Assembly: GCA_013388635.1 (NCBI GenBank) | Contig: JACAEX010000043.1 | Coordinates: 62,001 to 126,000, forward strand | From: Syntrophaceae bacterium | GTDB lineage: Bacteria > Desulfobacterota > BSN033 > UBA1163 | Direction: 5' to 3' | Length of the DNA stretch: 64,000 nt | Shown: piece after piece, positions 51,201 through 58,537 of the stretch | Numbering within the stretch: position 1 is the first letter of the stretch | Layout of the letters: every line of letters starts with the position of its first letter | Made by a program: the position numbers and the translations under genes | Notes under the pieces: generated by a model | The model's input: only the letters and a program-made list of their open reading frames with translations | What the model was told of the DNA's origin: nothing | The model's database searches: none

Positions 51201-51637
51201 GAGACCGGCCCACTGGAGACGCCCCTGGTGGAACCCACCACATCGTTTCTCGGCCGGATTCTGGAGAAGGAGAAACCCGTTCCCCCTCCGCTCTTCTGGA
51301 TCAGGGCCATCTGTTTGACAGCGTCGAAGATCTCTTCCATCGAATCCCCGACAGGGAGCACAAAGCACGCCGAGAGTTGCTGAAGCTCTCTGCCCGCATT
51401 CATCAATGTCGGAGAATTGGGAAGGAAGTCTAAGGTCGCCATCAAGGAATAAAATTCCTCTTCCACGGAGGCGAGGTCTGTCCGGGGAGAATAATTTCGA
51501 TCCGCGAGGGCGATATTTTTTGCAACTCGTCTGAACATCTCTTCAGGCGTTTCGATCACATTGCCCTGAATATCTTTGAGGAGGTAACGCTTTTGGAGCA
51601 CGGTCATGGCGTTCTCGGTCAGAGGACTTAACCGCAT
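48236..51637 (-). CDS. nrdJ: Adenosylcobalamin-dependent (class II) ribonucleotide reductase with intein
   Basis: A 1133-residue frame; without the intein the host enzyme is 767 residues, a normal NrdJ length. Exteins show PNSPTLMNAG, LSACFVLPVGDSM, FSFSRIRP, NPC/GEQPLLPYESCNLGSINLS, and GTLSIIAGTSSGIEPIFAL. A TSCPD domain (RKIRTGCGNLYVTVNEDEDG) and a C-terminal zinc ribbon (CPECGGPLRFEEGCVKCPCG) close the protein. It reduces ribonucleotides with B12 and works with or without oxygen. The intein sits at the thiyl-radical Cys (C640 of the frame). No B12 riboswitch fits in the short leader. Confidence 0.95.
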   Translation of the reverse strand: MRLSPLTENAMTVLQKRYLLKDIQGNVIETPEEMFRRVAKNIALADRNYSPRTDLASVEEEFYSLMATLDFLPNSPTLMNAGRELQQLSACFVLPVGDSMEEIFDAVKQMALIQKSGGGTGFSFSRIRPRNDVVGSTRGVSSGPVSFMKVFDAATETVKQGGTRRGANMGILRVDHPDILDFIQCKEGDHHFNNFNISVAATREFMEALEGGRAYPLRNPRTKEIVRFLDASQVFEKMVYYAWKNGDPGIIFIDRINQDNPTPQIGEIESTNPCLTVNTWVTTSSGPKRIGEIIGKKTELLLHAKFHSSDHRGFFCTGRKIVFNVVTDRGYGLQATADHPLLVAEKVTRKEVKTSWKRLRDLKEGDALILSNNRGLDWDGLGSFEEGYLLGLIVGDGTIKKENAVISVWGEGEGPESIRRVAESYARRLSHRKDFAGFQKPIAERGEYRLRLRSLHDLSKSFGLSPGFKGISERIESASSGFYKGFLRGLFDSDGCVLGDQKKGLSVRLSQSKIETLWGVQRMLLRLGIASTVYENRMKEKEKILPNGRGGKRLYHTKANHELVITRDNLLVFSTVIGFSDLRKQKLLNEKLSSYRRAIYRERFLAKVKAVKPAGEEPVFDVVIPGVNAFEANGLVVHNCGEQPLLPYESCNLGSINLSNMVKDGEIDWERLGSVTERAVHFLDNVIDMNRYTLPQIEAMTKANRKIGLGVMGFADLLIQLGIPYNDPKALEIGERTMSFIQERGRRASRELGLRRGSFPNFQFSILKDRWDAMRNATVTTIAPTGTLSIIAGTSSGIEPIFALAFVRHVLDGKELLEVNPFFEKVAREEGFYSEDLMRKIARTGNVQNLQEVPERVKRIFVTAHDISPDDHIRMQAAFQKYTDNAVSKTVNFPHEATVDDVARVYRLAYELGCKGVTIYRDRSRAKQVLYKGAISLDQQEVKVEESLSGVERRPRARRDVIHGSTRKIRTGCGNLYVTVNEDEDGNLFEIFNQIGKAGGCAASQSEAIGRLVSLAFRSGVEPEDVVRQLRGISCHMPVWYQEGKILSCSDGVAKAIEWHLQDRKKVKVEVQRDGGALASHTRREGGLALPIKETSRNESIQVFLRGACPECGGPLRFEEGCVKCPCGYSDCG
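49721..50818 (-). other. Intein with LAGLIDADG homing endonuclease inside NrdJ
   Basis: The 366-residue insert runs from Cys274 (start CLTVNTWVTTSSGPKRIGEI) to Asn639 (end EANGLVVHN), followed by extein Cys640. Splicing blocks are all visible: block B ATADHPLLVAEK, blocks C and E of the endonuclease LLGLIVGDG and LRGLFDSDG with both Asp intact, block F VFDVVIPGVNAFEANGLVV and the terminal His-Asn. It should splice and may still home. NPC/GEQ is a known intein site in ribonucleotide reductases. Confidence 0.93.
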
Positions 51638-51673
51638 TTCTTTCTCCTGTGAAGAATCGAGTGCTTCAAAAAA

Positions 51674-51701
51674 AGATTAGCACAGTATTGGATGTTGTCA
51701 A
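51674..51701 (-). promoter_or_regulatory. Promoter of nrdJ
   Basis: On the minus strand TTGACA (51696-51701), 16 nt, then TAATCT (51674-51679) with a TG one base upstream (extended -10). The start codon is only about 35 nt downstream. No NrdR-box pair was confidently seen. Confidence 0.55.
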
Positions 51702-51771
51702 GAACAAATTGAGAGAGATTTTGGAAAAACGATTAGAGCCCTCATCTGAAAACTTTTGAAAACTTTAAAAA

Positions 51772-51800
51772 TTGACAAACCATCTGAAAAGCAATAGCAT
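51772..51800 (+). promoter_or_regulatory. Promoter of the symporter operon
   Basis: TTGACA (51772-51777), 17 nt, TAGCAT (51795-51800, 4/6). It is divergent from the nrdJ promoter, about 70 bp away. Confidence 0.5.
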
Positions 51801-51856
51801 ATGATCGAAAATTTTAGAGGGTGGGTTGGCTAAAAAATAATTGAAGGGAGGTGAAA

Positions 51857-51904
51857 ATGAGATATCTTTCTGTCTTTATTGAATCAGGAGGTGAAGACTT
51901 ATGA
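51857..51904 (+). CDS. 15-codon leader ORF overlapping the symporter start
   Basis: ATG at 51857, behind a strong GGGAGGTGAAA, encodes MRYLSVFIESGGEDL and stops with TGA inside the ATGA of the symporter start. The symporter's own ribosome site (AGGAGGTGAAG) lies within this ORF. The arrangement suggests translational coupling. The peptide has no run of one amino acid, so classic attenuation is unlikely. Confidence 0.5.
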   Translation: MRYLSVFIESGGEDL

Positions 51905-53115
51905 AAAGACTGGGCGTCTTGGAGTGGATTCTTATCGGATTTGTGGTGGGTATTATTGTGGGAGCCATGGTGGGTAAGCCCATCACCGTGATTAAACCTC
52001 TTGGAACATTGTTCATCAATCTCCTGAAGATGTTGGTCGTCCCTCTGATATTTTCCACCTTAGCAGTGGGGGTTTCAACCTTTACAGGGGAGAAATTGGG
52101 CAAGATGTTTGGGAAGACTTTCTTCTTCTACTATTTTACTGGAGCTCTCGCCATGGTGATTGCGTTAATCATTGCCGGAATAAGCGGGGCAGGGATCGGA
52201 TTCCCGGTGGGGGAGCTAAAAAAGATCGAGGTGAAGCCCATGCCTTCATTGGTTGATGTAGGGCTTGCCATTGTTCCAACAAATCCTGTCGAATCCCTTG
52301 CTAAAGGGGATGCCCTTCCCATCATCTTCTTTGCCATTGTGTTGGGGATGTCGATCGCCGCAGCGGGGAAGGTGGCCGAGCCGTTAAAGAACTTTCTCGA
52401 AGCCCTTGCTGAGACCATGTATAAGCTGGTCAGCTACGTCCTGTGGTATGGGCCGATTGGCGTTTTTGCCTTAATGGCCACGACAGTAGGAACATACGGC
52501 TTAGGGGTCTTAAAACCTTACGCCTATCTGATCTTCCTCGTCTATTTGGGTACAGCGATTCAGGCCTTTGGAGTCTATGCAGGGCTTTTGAGGATCTTCA
52601 AGATCAGACCCTACCACTATCTCAATAAGATCAAGGAGGCTTCTATCTTTGCCTTCACCACCTGCAGCAGTTCTGCCACACTTCCGGTTTCGATGCGTGT
52701 GACGAGAGATGCCGGGGTGTCAAATGAGACGTGTAGCTTTGTTCTGCCGATGGGAGCGACTGTCAATATGGATGGCACAGGGATGTATCAGGCGATCTCA
52801 GCCGTATTTCTCGCCAATGCCTTCGGGATTCACCTCACCTTCTACCATTACATGATGATCGGTGTGGTGGCATTGCTCGCCTCCATTGGAACAGCCGGTG
52901 TGCCGGGGGCTGGATTGATCATGCTCAGTATGGTGTTAGGGGCAATTGGCGTTCCTCTCGAGGGGATTGCTATCATCGCAGGTGTGGATCGAATTATGGA
53001 TATGCCTCGGACAGCGGTAAACGTAACCGATGATATGGTTGCAGCTGTCCTGGTGGCGAAATCAGAAGGAGAAAAACTTCCTGACGATCTGTTGGTCGGG
53101 AAGGCAATTGCTTAA
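51901..53115 (+). CDS. Dicarboxylate/amino acid:cation symporter (GltP/DctA family)
   Basis: A 404-residue membrane protein of the DAACS family. It has the serine-rich re-entrant loop TTCSSSATLPVSM near residue 255, the substrate/Na+ site GATVNMDGTGMYQ near residue 288 and the C-terminal AGVDRIMDMPRTAVNVTDD with the Arg-Thr-Asn-Asp of acidic amino acid binding. It imports glutamate, aspartate or C4-dicarboxylates with Na+ or H+. The racemase gene after it fits aspartate/glutamate. A terminator follows at 53124. Confidence 0.94.
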   Translation: MKRLGVLEWILIGFVVGIIVGAMVGKPITVIKPLGTLFINLLKMLVVPLIFSTLAVGVSTFTGEKLGKMFGKTFFFYYFTGALAMVIALIIAGISGAGIGFPVGELKKIEVKPMPSLVDVGLAIVPTNPVESLAKGDALPIIFFAIVLGMSIAAAGKVAEPLKNFLEALAETMYKLVSYVLWYGPIGVFALMATTVGTYGLGVLKPYAYLIFLVYLGTAIQAFGVYAGLLRIFKIRPYHYLNKIKEASIFAFTTCSSSATLPVSMRVTRDAGVSNETCSFVLPMGATVNMDGTGMYQAISAVFLANAFGIHLTFYHYMMIGVVALLASIGTAGVPGAGLIMLSMVLGAIGVPLEGIAIIAGVDRIMDMPRTAVNVTDDMVAAVLVAKSEGEKLPDDLLVGKAIA

Positions 53116-53123
53116 ACAGTGAT

Positions 53124-53157
53124 CCCCCTTTTGTCTCGTTTAGACGGAAGGGGGGGG
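53124..53157 (+). terminator. Terminator hairpin after the symporter gene
   Basis: CCCCCTTTTGTCT pairs with AGACGGAAGGGGG (two G-U pairs) across a 4-5 nt loop, followed by GTTTAT. It lies 8 nt after the symporter stop. The racemase start follows at 53174, so read-through may be needed for the downstream genes. Confidence 0.65.
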
Positions 53158-53173
53158 TTTATCAGAGGACACA

Positions 53174-53890
53174 ATGGGAGAGAAGATCATCGGCATTCTG
53201 GGCGGGATGGGGCCGGAGGCGACAATCGATCTCTTCAAAAAGATCGTAATGGGAACGAAGGTGAAGAGGGATCAGGATCATCTGAGGATTCTGATCGACA
53301 ATAACCCGAAGGTCCCGGACCGAACGTTGGCCATTGAGAGAAAGGGACCAAGCCCCCTGCCCCATCTGGTTCGAAGCGCAAGGATCCTGGAGAATGCCGG
53401 AGCGGACTTCATCGTCATCCCTTGCGTGACGGCCCATTACTACTACGTCCCCCTCCAGAGGAGAATCAAGATCCCTATCCTTCACCTAGTGGAAGAAACC
53501 ACGAAATACATTCAGGCCAGGCTGAAAGGGATCGTCAGAATCGGACTGATCGCAACCACAGGAACGATCAGAGCAGGCCTCTTCCAGAATGCCTTTGCGG
53601 GGAAGGCTATGAAATTAATCCTTCCCGCTTCTGAAATCCAGAGGAGGTGGGTGATGGAGGCCATTTATGGTAAGGAGGGAATTAAGGTCATCGGCCCCTC
53701 CAGCCGCTCAAAACGTCTCATCCTGAAGGTTGCAGAGAATCTGATCGAGCGTGGAGCACAGGCCATCCTTGCAGGCTGCACAGAGGTTCCACTGGTATTG
53801 AGGGAGGGGGATGTCCCTGTGCCGGTGATCGATCCCATTGCGATTCTCGGCCATGCTGCGATTCAGCAGGCGCGGGGTAAGAAGAGATGA
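53174..53890 (+). CDS. Aspartate/glutamate racemase family protein
   Basis: A 238-residue protein with GILGGMGPEATIDLFKKI at the N-terminus and the two catalytic Cys in FIVIPCVTAHYYY and ILAGCTEVPLVL, the pair used for cofactor-independent racemisation. It probably interconverts D- and L-aspartate or a similar acid, consistent with the DAACS symporter in front. The following MBL gene overlaps by 4 nt (ATGA). Confidence 0.92.
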   Translation: MGEKIIGILGGMGPEATIDLFKKIVMGTKVKRDQDHLRILIDNNPKVPDRTLAIERKGPSPLPHLVRSARILENAGADFIVIPCVTAHYYYVPLQRRIKIPILHLVEETTKYIQARLKGIVRIGLIATTGTIRAGLFQNAFAGKAMKLILPASEIQRRWVMEAIYGKEGIKVIGPSSRSKRLILKVAENLIERGAQAILAGCTEVPLVLREGDVPVPVIDPIAILGHAAIQQARGKKR

Positions 53891-54858
53891 CCATGCCTCT
53901 TCAGGTGTTCGATAAGATCTATAAGATTGAGCTCCCCATCCCTTTCCCTCTCAAGACCACCAACGTCTACTTCGTTGACGAAACTCCGAGAACGCTCGTC
54001 GACACAGGCATCAAGACCAAGGCATCTTACGAGGCATTGAAAAAGGGGCTGGAAGAGGCCGGTTTCAGCATTCGCTCGATCGAACGAATTCTGATCACCC
54101 ACGGTCATATCGACCACTACGGCCAAGCCAAAAGGCTATCCTCTCTCTCGGGCGCCTCCATCTACATCCATCCGAAAGAGTATGGAAGGATTCGGTCGAT
54201 CCTTCATGTCCTGGGTGTCTTGAAGAAGGTTCTGTTGAGAAACGGAGTCCCCGAAATCCTTGCCCACGAAGCTGTCCATTATATTGAATCGGCCCAGAAG
54301 ATGGCCGACCCCTTAGAGGAGGCCTTCTTCCTAAACGACGGGGACCCGATTCCCTTTCAATCGGCTACGTGGATATCCATCCATTGTCCCGGCCATAGCC
54401 CTGGCCTGCTCTGTTTCTACTGGCCGGAAAAGAAACTCCTCTTCACGGGTGACCATCTTTTAAAAGAGATCACTCCGAATCCCGTCTTAAATGTTCCGGA
54501 GAGCGGAGCTCCCCTCCGCTACCCGAGCCTGAAGGAGTATTTGACCTCGTTGGAAAAGGTCGAGAAGATGGACCTCTCCCTTCTCCTCCCGGGACATGGA
54601 GAAGAGGTCCAGGATCCTAAGGGCCTGATTCAGAAGCTCTTCGCCCACCACAAGGAACGAATGGAGCATATCCTGGCCTCTCTTACCAAAGGAGAGAAGA
54701 CATCCTTTGAGATTGCCCAGGATCTATTTCCTGGAGTCCCTTCCTTTGAGGTCTTTCTGGGAATCTCCGAAGCCGTCGGCCACCTGGAGATTCTGAGGAA
54801 GAAAGGAATGGTCAAGGTGACGGAGAGAGACGGAAAAGACTATTATTCATTGGAATAA
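53887..54858 (+). CDS. MBL-fold metallo-hydrolase (hydroxyacylglutathione hydrolase/LACTB2-like)
   Basis: A 323-residue protein with the metal site ITHGHIDHYG near residue 78, SIHCPGHSPGLLCFYWPEKKLLFTGDHLL around 166-195 and LLPGHGEEV near 237. The C-terminal 70 residues look like a winged helix (FEVFLGISEAVGHLEILRKKGMVKV), as in LACTB2-like enzymes. Thioester or ester hydrolysis is likely; the substrate is unknown. Coupled to the racemase by ATGA. Confidence 0.9.
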   Translation: MTMPLQVFDKIYKIELPIPFPLKTTNVYFVDETPRTLVDTGIKTKASYEALKKGLEEAGFSIRSIERILITHGHIDHYGQAKRLSSLSGASIYIHPKEYGRIRSILHVLGVLKKVLLRNGVPEILAHEAVHYIESAQKMADPLEEAFFLNDGDPIPFQSATWISIHCPGHSPGLLCFYWPEKKLLFTGDHLLKEITPNPVLNVPESGAPLRYPSLKEYLTSLEKVEKMDLSLLLPGHGEEVQDPKGLIQKLFAHHKERMEHILASLTKGEKTSFEIAQDLFPGVPSFEVFLGISEAVGHLEILRKKGMVKVTERDGKDYYSLE

Positions 54859-54896
54859 TAAAGCCATCCCGTCATCCCCGCCCAAAATTGCCTACT

Positions 54897-57194
54897 TCAT
54901 TTGGATCCCTCGAAGCCTTTCAATTCCTCTTTAAGACGTTTCACATCATATCCCAGATGGATCAATAGCTCTTCGGTGGCCTTTGTGAGAAGCTCCTGAT
55001 ACTTTTTGACATCGTAGGTGTCATCCGGACCTATCAGCGGAAAAGGCCTTACCCTCTCGTCCTTCTCCTTCGATAAAGCATCCTTGATCACATACCGGAC
55101 CTTCTCTCCGGGATGGATCGGGATTCCAAAGTCCTCTAATTGCTGTGCGGCAAGGGCGGTGAGACCATCGACCTTATACTCGTTCGGTTCCTTTGAGATC
55201 CTCTTTCCGATAGTCAAGTCCTCTTGCCTTGCCCGTCCTTCCTTCAATCTCAGATTGTATTCGAAGAGAAGCTCTAAAACCTGAGGGACCTTCGACTGAT
55301 AATCCTCCTTGTTTTTTGTCCCGGACAGGACTTCGAGCATTCGAAGTTGAGCCTCCTGAACCAGAGGAGGCGTATCGCCTCTTCGAAAGGCCAACCCTCT
55401 CGCCTTGATCTTTCCGTTCTGGAAGAGCCCGAAATACCGGTTGGCCACCGGGCTTTCTGGGTTCCCTTTCGATGGTAGAAAAACCATCCATCGATAAATT
55501 CCTTCCAGACCCATGGCGATCCCGGTCGCCTCGCTGATCCTCCGGCAGAGATCAAGAACCTCTTCTTCTCTTAAATTCTTTTTACGAATCCAGAGGGAAT
55601 CGGTGATGGCATGGAGAAGCTCAAACCCCTCTTCCTCACAGATCTCCTTGGCCTGAAGGAGTTTCTCCCTTCCAAAAGCAGTGACCGCCTCATGGGCTTC
55701 AATTCTTCCAAAACGGGCATTCCGATAACCCAAATATCCAAAACACGTCACAAGCATCCACTTGAGCGCTGTCTGCTTCCGATTGTAGATCTCCTTCTTC
55801 GCCCCCTCACCCTCTCCTACCAGGGGAGAGGGATGATGAGTTACCCCGAACTCCCCGCCTGCCAAAGTATCATTACGACGGGCAGGTGAATCCTGAACTC
55901 CAAACTTTAGTTCTTTCGCCATTCTTTTCAGCCACGCCCTTCTTTCTAAGATAGGCTTCAGCGTCCTGGGAACAATCCCTTCTCTTTTCTCGCAGATGGA
56001 ATAGCCTGCCTCAGGAACCTTCTGGTTCTCACAACATCCGCAGAGCACGGTCTCCGGAGAGATATTATGAGTCGCCATGATCGTTGGATACATCGAAGCG
56101 AAGTCGATCTCTGCCACATCTTCGAAGATCCCCACCTTAGGCTGAAAGACGAGTCCACCCTTGTCCGCAACGAGCAGATCCCATGCCGTCTTGAATCGTT
56201 CCGGTTCTCCCTTTCTCCAGGGAATGAGGATACCCTCCTGAAATGCCCGGTCGAGCTGCATGGAGGTGATGGCCGTTCCAGGAGAGGTCCGGGCCATTCG
56301 CTGAACTGGAATCTTAGCCAATCGCGCCAGTTCGATCACGCCCTCCATCCCGGACTCTCCATAGATGAAGGAGTTTCTCCGATCGATGTGCCACCTCCCA
56401 AGAAAGAGATGAGCAGGGGCTCGATAATAGGTTCTCCCATAGGAGAAGTAAGAAAAGCCTTTGGGAGGAACCTGCCTCTTCCCAGGATAAGGCTCTCGAT
56501 CCCAGGAGATAGAAGTTCCCCACCTTCTCTCCAATGAAAAGAGGAGAGGTAAAAGCGTGGCATCCCCCTCATCGCTCAGGATCACATCGGGGTCGAACTG
56601 TTTGATGAACCTCTCGATTTCGCCGAGATCGAGGGTTTCCATCTCCATACGATACCCTTCACATTCCAAAAGGAGAGACCGGCGCATTCCATTCATGCGA
56701 AGTTCCATCGTCCTGAGGTCGGAAATCTCCCCATCGTCCAACCACAAGGATTCGGACGGATCAGGATGAATTTCAAAGATCCGATTTCCTTCAACCTCAA
56801 TGATACATCGTCCTGTGGGAAAGATTTTTCTCTCGTAAAGATAGGTCTGGGACAAGGGGATGTCACAATTGTAGAAGGTCATTTTCTCTTCCCATGGAAG
56901 GAGGATTCGAGGGAGTTGGTCATACTGTTCCGAATCGACCAGCTCGATCTCCATCACTTCCACTTCATTCCCGCTCCAGAGATCCCTCTTTCTGGTCCAC
57001 CAGTATCCTGCTGCCCGCCGTCCTCTCTCGAGAAAATGGAAAAGATCGAGAAGATCACCCTTCTTTCCTCGAGCAGAAAATCGAGGTCGAAGAGGATCTT
57101 CGAGCCGGCGAAGCCCTCCCTCCTCGTCCTTAACCCAGAGGATCATCGAGGCTTCCAGAGGGTAAAGGTCAAAGAGCCTTCCCTGAAATTGCAT
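54897..57194 (-). CDS. Family B DNA polymerase with degenerate exonuclease motifs
   Basis: A 765-residue protein. Polymerase motifs are present: motif A AEIDFASMYPTIMATHNISP (D364), motif B region KQTALKWMLVTCFGYLGY (473-490) and motif C LLHAITDSLWI (D532; the first Asp of DTD is Ile). The exonuclease region exists but its acids are gone: exo I reads RTMELRMNG, exo II DPDVILSDEGDATLLP, exo III YGESG. So proofreading is probably absent. Residues about 433-466 are a repeat-derived insert. It is the last gene of the lexA/RecA-like/small protein cassette, which suggests damage-inducible, error-prone synthesis. Confidence 0.88.
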   Translation of the reverse strand: MQFQGRLFDLYPLEASMILWVKDEEGGLRRLEDPLRPRFSARGKKGDLLDLFHFLERGRRAAGYWWTRKRDLWSGNEVEVMEIELVDSEQYDQLPRILLPWEEKMTFYNCDIPLSQTYLYERKIFPTGRCIIEVEGNRIFEIHPDPSESLWLDDGEISDLRTMELRMNGMRRSLLLECEGYRMEMETLDLGEIERFIKQFDPDVILSDEGDATLLPLLFSLERRWGTSISWDREPYPGKRQVPPKGFSYFSYGRTYYRAPAHLFLGRWHIDRRNSFIYGESGMEGVIELARLAKIPVQRMARTSPGTAITSMQLDRAFQEGILIPWRKGEPERFKTAWDLLVADKGGLVFQPKVGIFEDVAEIDFASMYPTIMATHNISPETVLCGCCENQKVPEAGYSICEKREGIVPRTLKPILERRAWLKRMAKELKFGVQDSPARRNDTLAGGEFGVTHHPSPLVGEGEGAKKEIYNRKQTALKWMLVTCFGYLGYRNARFGRIEAHEAVTAFGREKLLQAKEICEEEGFELLHAITDSLWIRKKNLREEEVLDLCRRISEATGIAMGLEGIYRWMVFLPSKGNPESPVANRYFGLFQNGKIKARGLAFRRGDTPPLVQEAQLRMLEVLSGTKNKEDYQSKVPQVLELLFEYNLRLKEGRARQEDLTIGKRISKEPNEYKVDGLTALAAQQLEDFGIPIHPGEKVRYVIKDALSKEKDERVRPFPLIGPDDTYDVKKYQELLTKATEELLIHLGYDVKRLKEELKGFEGSK
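55797..55898. repeat. Palindromic repeats inserted in frame in the polymerase gene
   Basis: This about 100-nt block holds CCTGCC...GGCAGG-type arms (55851-55888) and a second palindrome, CCCTCTCC...GGGAGAGGG. Translated it gives SPARRNDTLAGGEFG and SPLVGEGEG, low-complexity peptides unlike polymerase sequence, placed between LKFG and KKEIYNRKQTALKW. The frame is kept. Confidence 0.7.
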
Positions 57195-57244
57195 AAATAC
57201 TCTGTTGGAGGATGGAGGATCGCTTCGCCAAAAAAAAGGCTACG

Positions 57245-57332
57245 CTTGAGGTAAGAGGTAGAATCTTTTGCCTCAAACGACCTGCCTGCACTTCTCGGAG
57301 TGAGTTTCGCGCAGGCGGGAGTGATCCTCAAG
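57245..57332. repeat. Hairpin-rich palindromic element upstream of the polymerase gene
   Basis: Outer arms CTTGAGG (57245-57251) and CCTCAAG (57326-57332) enclose CCTGCCTGC (57281-57289) and GCAGGCGGG (57311-57319). It belongs to the CCTGCC...GGCAGG family also seen at 13.6 and 55.85 kb. It fills the gap between the small gene and polB and touches the 3' end of the small gene. Confidence 0.6.
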
Positions 57333-57618
57333 TGCAACGATCCTCATCCGACGGGTCTCCTTCTTTTTCTTCCATCGCCCTCAGTTTGGCTCTCAACTCC
57401 ACCAGGGCCTTCTCATGTTCGAGGAGGATCGAGATCAGGATTGTCTCAAAAGGCCAGGGTCTCGAAGCATAAACCCCTGCCTGCACATGGAGCCTCGCTT
57501 CTTCGAAGAGCCGGTCGAGAAACTGCTGATCCTCTTTCCTCAGACCCCTCCGAAACCTCTTCCACTCCTGGACTTCCTGTTCTAACACTTGACTGAAAGG
57601 AAGAACGGTTCGACCCAT
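57328..57618 (-). CDS. Small helical protein of the LexA/PolB cassette, unknown function
   Basis: A 96-residue protein, not recognised. It is predicted almost all helical and charged: VLEQEVQEWKRFRRGLRKEDQQF, then FEEARLHVQAGVYASRPWPFETILISILLEHEKALVELRAKL. No Cys, signal or membrane segment. It sits between the RecA-like gene and polB on the same strand. A small adaptor between the two is a reasonable guess but only a guess. Its position, good codon use and lack of a better antisense ORF support it as real. Confidence 0.7.
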   Translation of the reverse strand: MGRTVLPFSQVLEQEVQEWKRFRRGLRKEDQQFLDRLFEEARLHVQAGVYASRPWPFETILISILLEHEKALVELRAKLRAMEEKEGDPSDEDRCT

Positions 57619-57629
57619 CGCAAACCCCC

Positions 57630-57790
57630 TTAAATCCTAAATCCAAATATCGAAATCCTAAACAAATCCAAAATTCTAATGTCCAAATGACCAAAACTTC
57701 TAAACCGCTTGGCGTTTTTGAATTCGGTCATTGGATATTGGTTATTATTTGGGTATTGGTACTTGGGATTTGGTGCTTGTTATTTGGATA
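57630..57790. repeat. AT-rich palindromic element overlapping the 3' end of the RecA-like gene
   Basis: Left arm CCAAAATTCTAATGTCCAAATG-type sequence and a right arm rich in TTGGTTATTATTTGGG form an imperfect palindrome. The right half is read as the C-terminal 18 or so residues of the RecA-like protein (NNKHQIPSTNTQIITNIQ). The CCAAATAATAACCAAT core is shared with 48.1 kb. Confidence 0.65.
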
Positions 57791-58462
57791 TTTCTCTATT
57801 CGTCCTTTCTTCAGAATCAGTTTCGGTCCCTGGTCCTCCAGATCGATTCTCCAGACTATGTTAGAAAATTGGAAGAGACTTCTCACGAGATACACTCTCC
57901 TTGAACTCATCCCCACCCGCTCTCCCCCCTTTCGTAAAGGAGACTTGGGGAGATTAGATTGGAAGAGGAGGAAAGGAATCCCTTTCATCGCCATCTCCTC
58001 CATCTTCTTCAGAGATCTTTCAAAGAAGGGACGAACCTCTCTTTCGACAACATCCTCATCTAAAAAAGTGGAGATCGGCCCCAGGACGATGACCCACAAT
58101 TTTTGCGGTTGAACGGATCTTTCTTCTCGTCCAAGTAGATGGAGCAACCTCTCGCCCACCAACGTGGCCATTTGATAGCACGGGAAGGCCCTTGCGATCC
58201 GAATCTTTTTGAGAAGCCCCTCCGGAGAAACCAATGCCTTTTTAGCGAAGGATGAGACCGTGTAAGGGTCGAAGCGATTGGTCCCATCCACTACGATGAC
58301 ATCGATCTCTTTCTCTGCTAACCACCCCGCCACATAGGAAGCAATCCCCCCTGCCCCTTCGCCCCAGAAAAGAATCTTTCTCGGAAGGCCAGGAGGGTTA
58401 GCGAAGGTCAGTTGAGACAAAATTTGATCGAGCGAATACTTTGCGGGTACCGGTAAATCCAT
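57728..58462 (-). CDS. RecA/Rad51-like protein with degenerate Walker A
   Basis: A 244-residue protein. The fold order resembles RecA/Rad51: P-loop strand ILFWGEGAGGIAS (31-42), VIVVDGTNRFDPYTVSSFA (55-73), IRIARAFPCYQMATL (87-101), and the Walker B-like strand LWVIVLGPISTFL (122-134) with LLFQS near 168. The P-loop lacks the usual GKT/GKS, so ATP use is doubtful. It is comparable in place and size to ImuA/SulA-type RecA-like proteins. Residues about 170-184 and 225-244 are repeat-derived. Start ATG at 58462 (GAGG before it). Second gene of the lexA cassette. Confidence 0.7.
   Translation of the reverse strand: MDLPVPAKYSLDQILSQLTFANPPGLPRKILFWGEGAGGIASYVAGWLAEKEIDVIVVDGTNRFDPYTVSSFAKKALVSPEGLLKKIRIARAFPCYQMATLVGERLLHLLGREERSVQPQKLWVIVLGPISTFLDEDVVEREVRPFFERSLKKMEEMAMKGIPFLLFQSNLPKSPLRKGGERVGMSSRRVYLVRSLFQFSNIVWRIDLEDQGPKLILKKGRIEKYPNNKHQIPSTNTQIITNIQ
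57922..57952. repeat. Palindromic repeat inside the RecA-like gene
   Basis: CTCCCC-CCTTT-CGT-AAAGG-AGACTT-GGGGAG is a nested palindrome. It is translated as LPKSPLRKGGER, a peptide typical of dispersed repeats read through by host genes. It falls after the strand FLLFQS, a loop position where an insert may be tolerated. Confidence 0.65.
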
Positions 58463-58537
58463 CAGGCGCCTCAATAGTTCGGAGTTCGGCGTGTTGAATT
58501 CATATGTTTTAGTTTGAAGTTCTTCGAACCTTTAGGA

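Noticed and set aside
51638-51700. Cobalamin riboswitch upstream of nrdJ
   Set aside because: The predicted leader is only about 30-35 nt, far too short for a B12 riboswitch.
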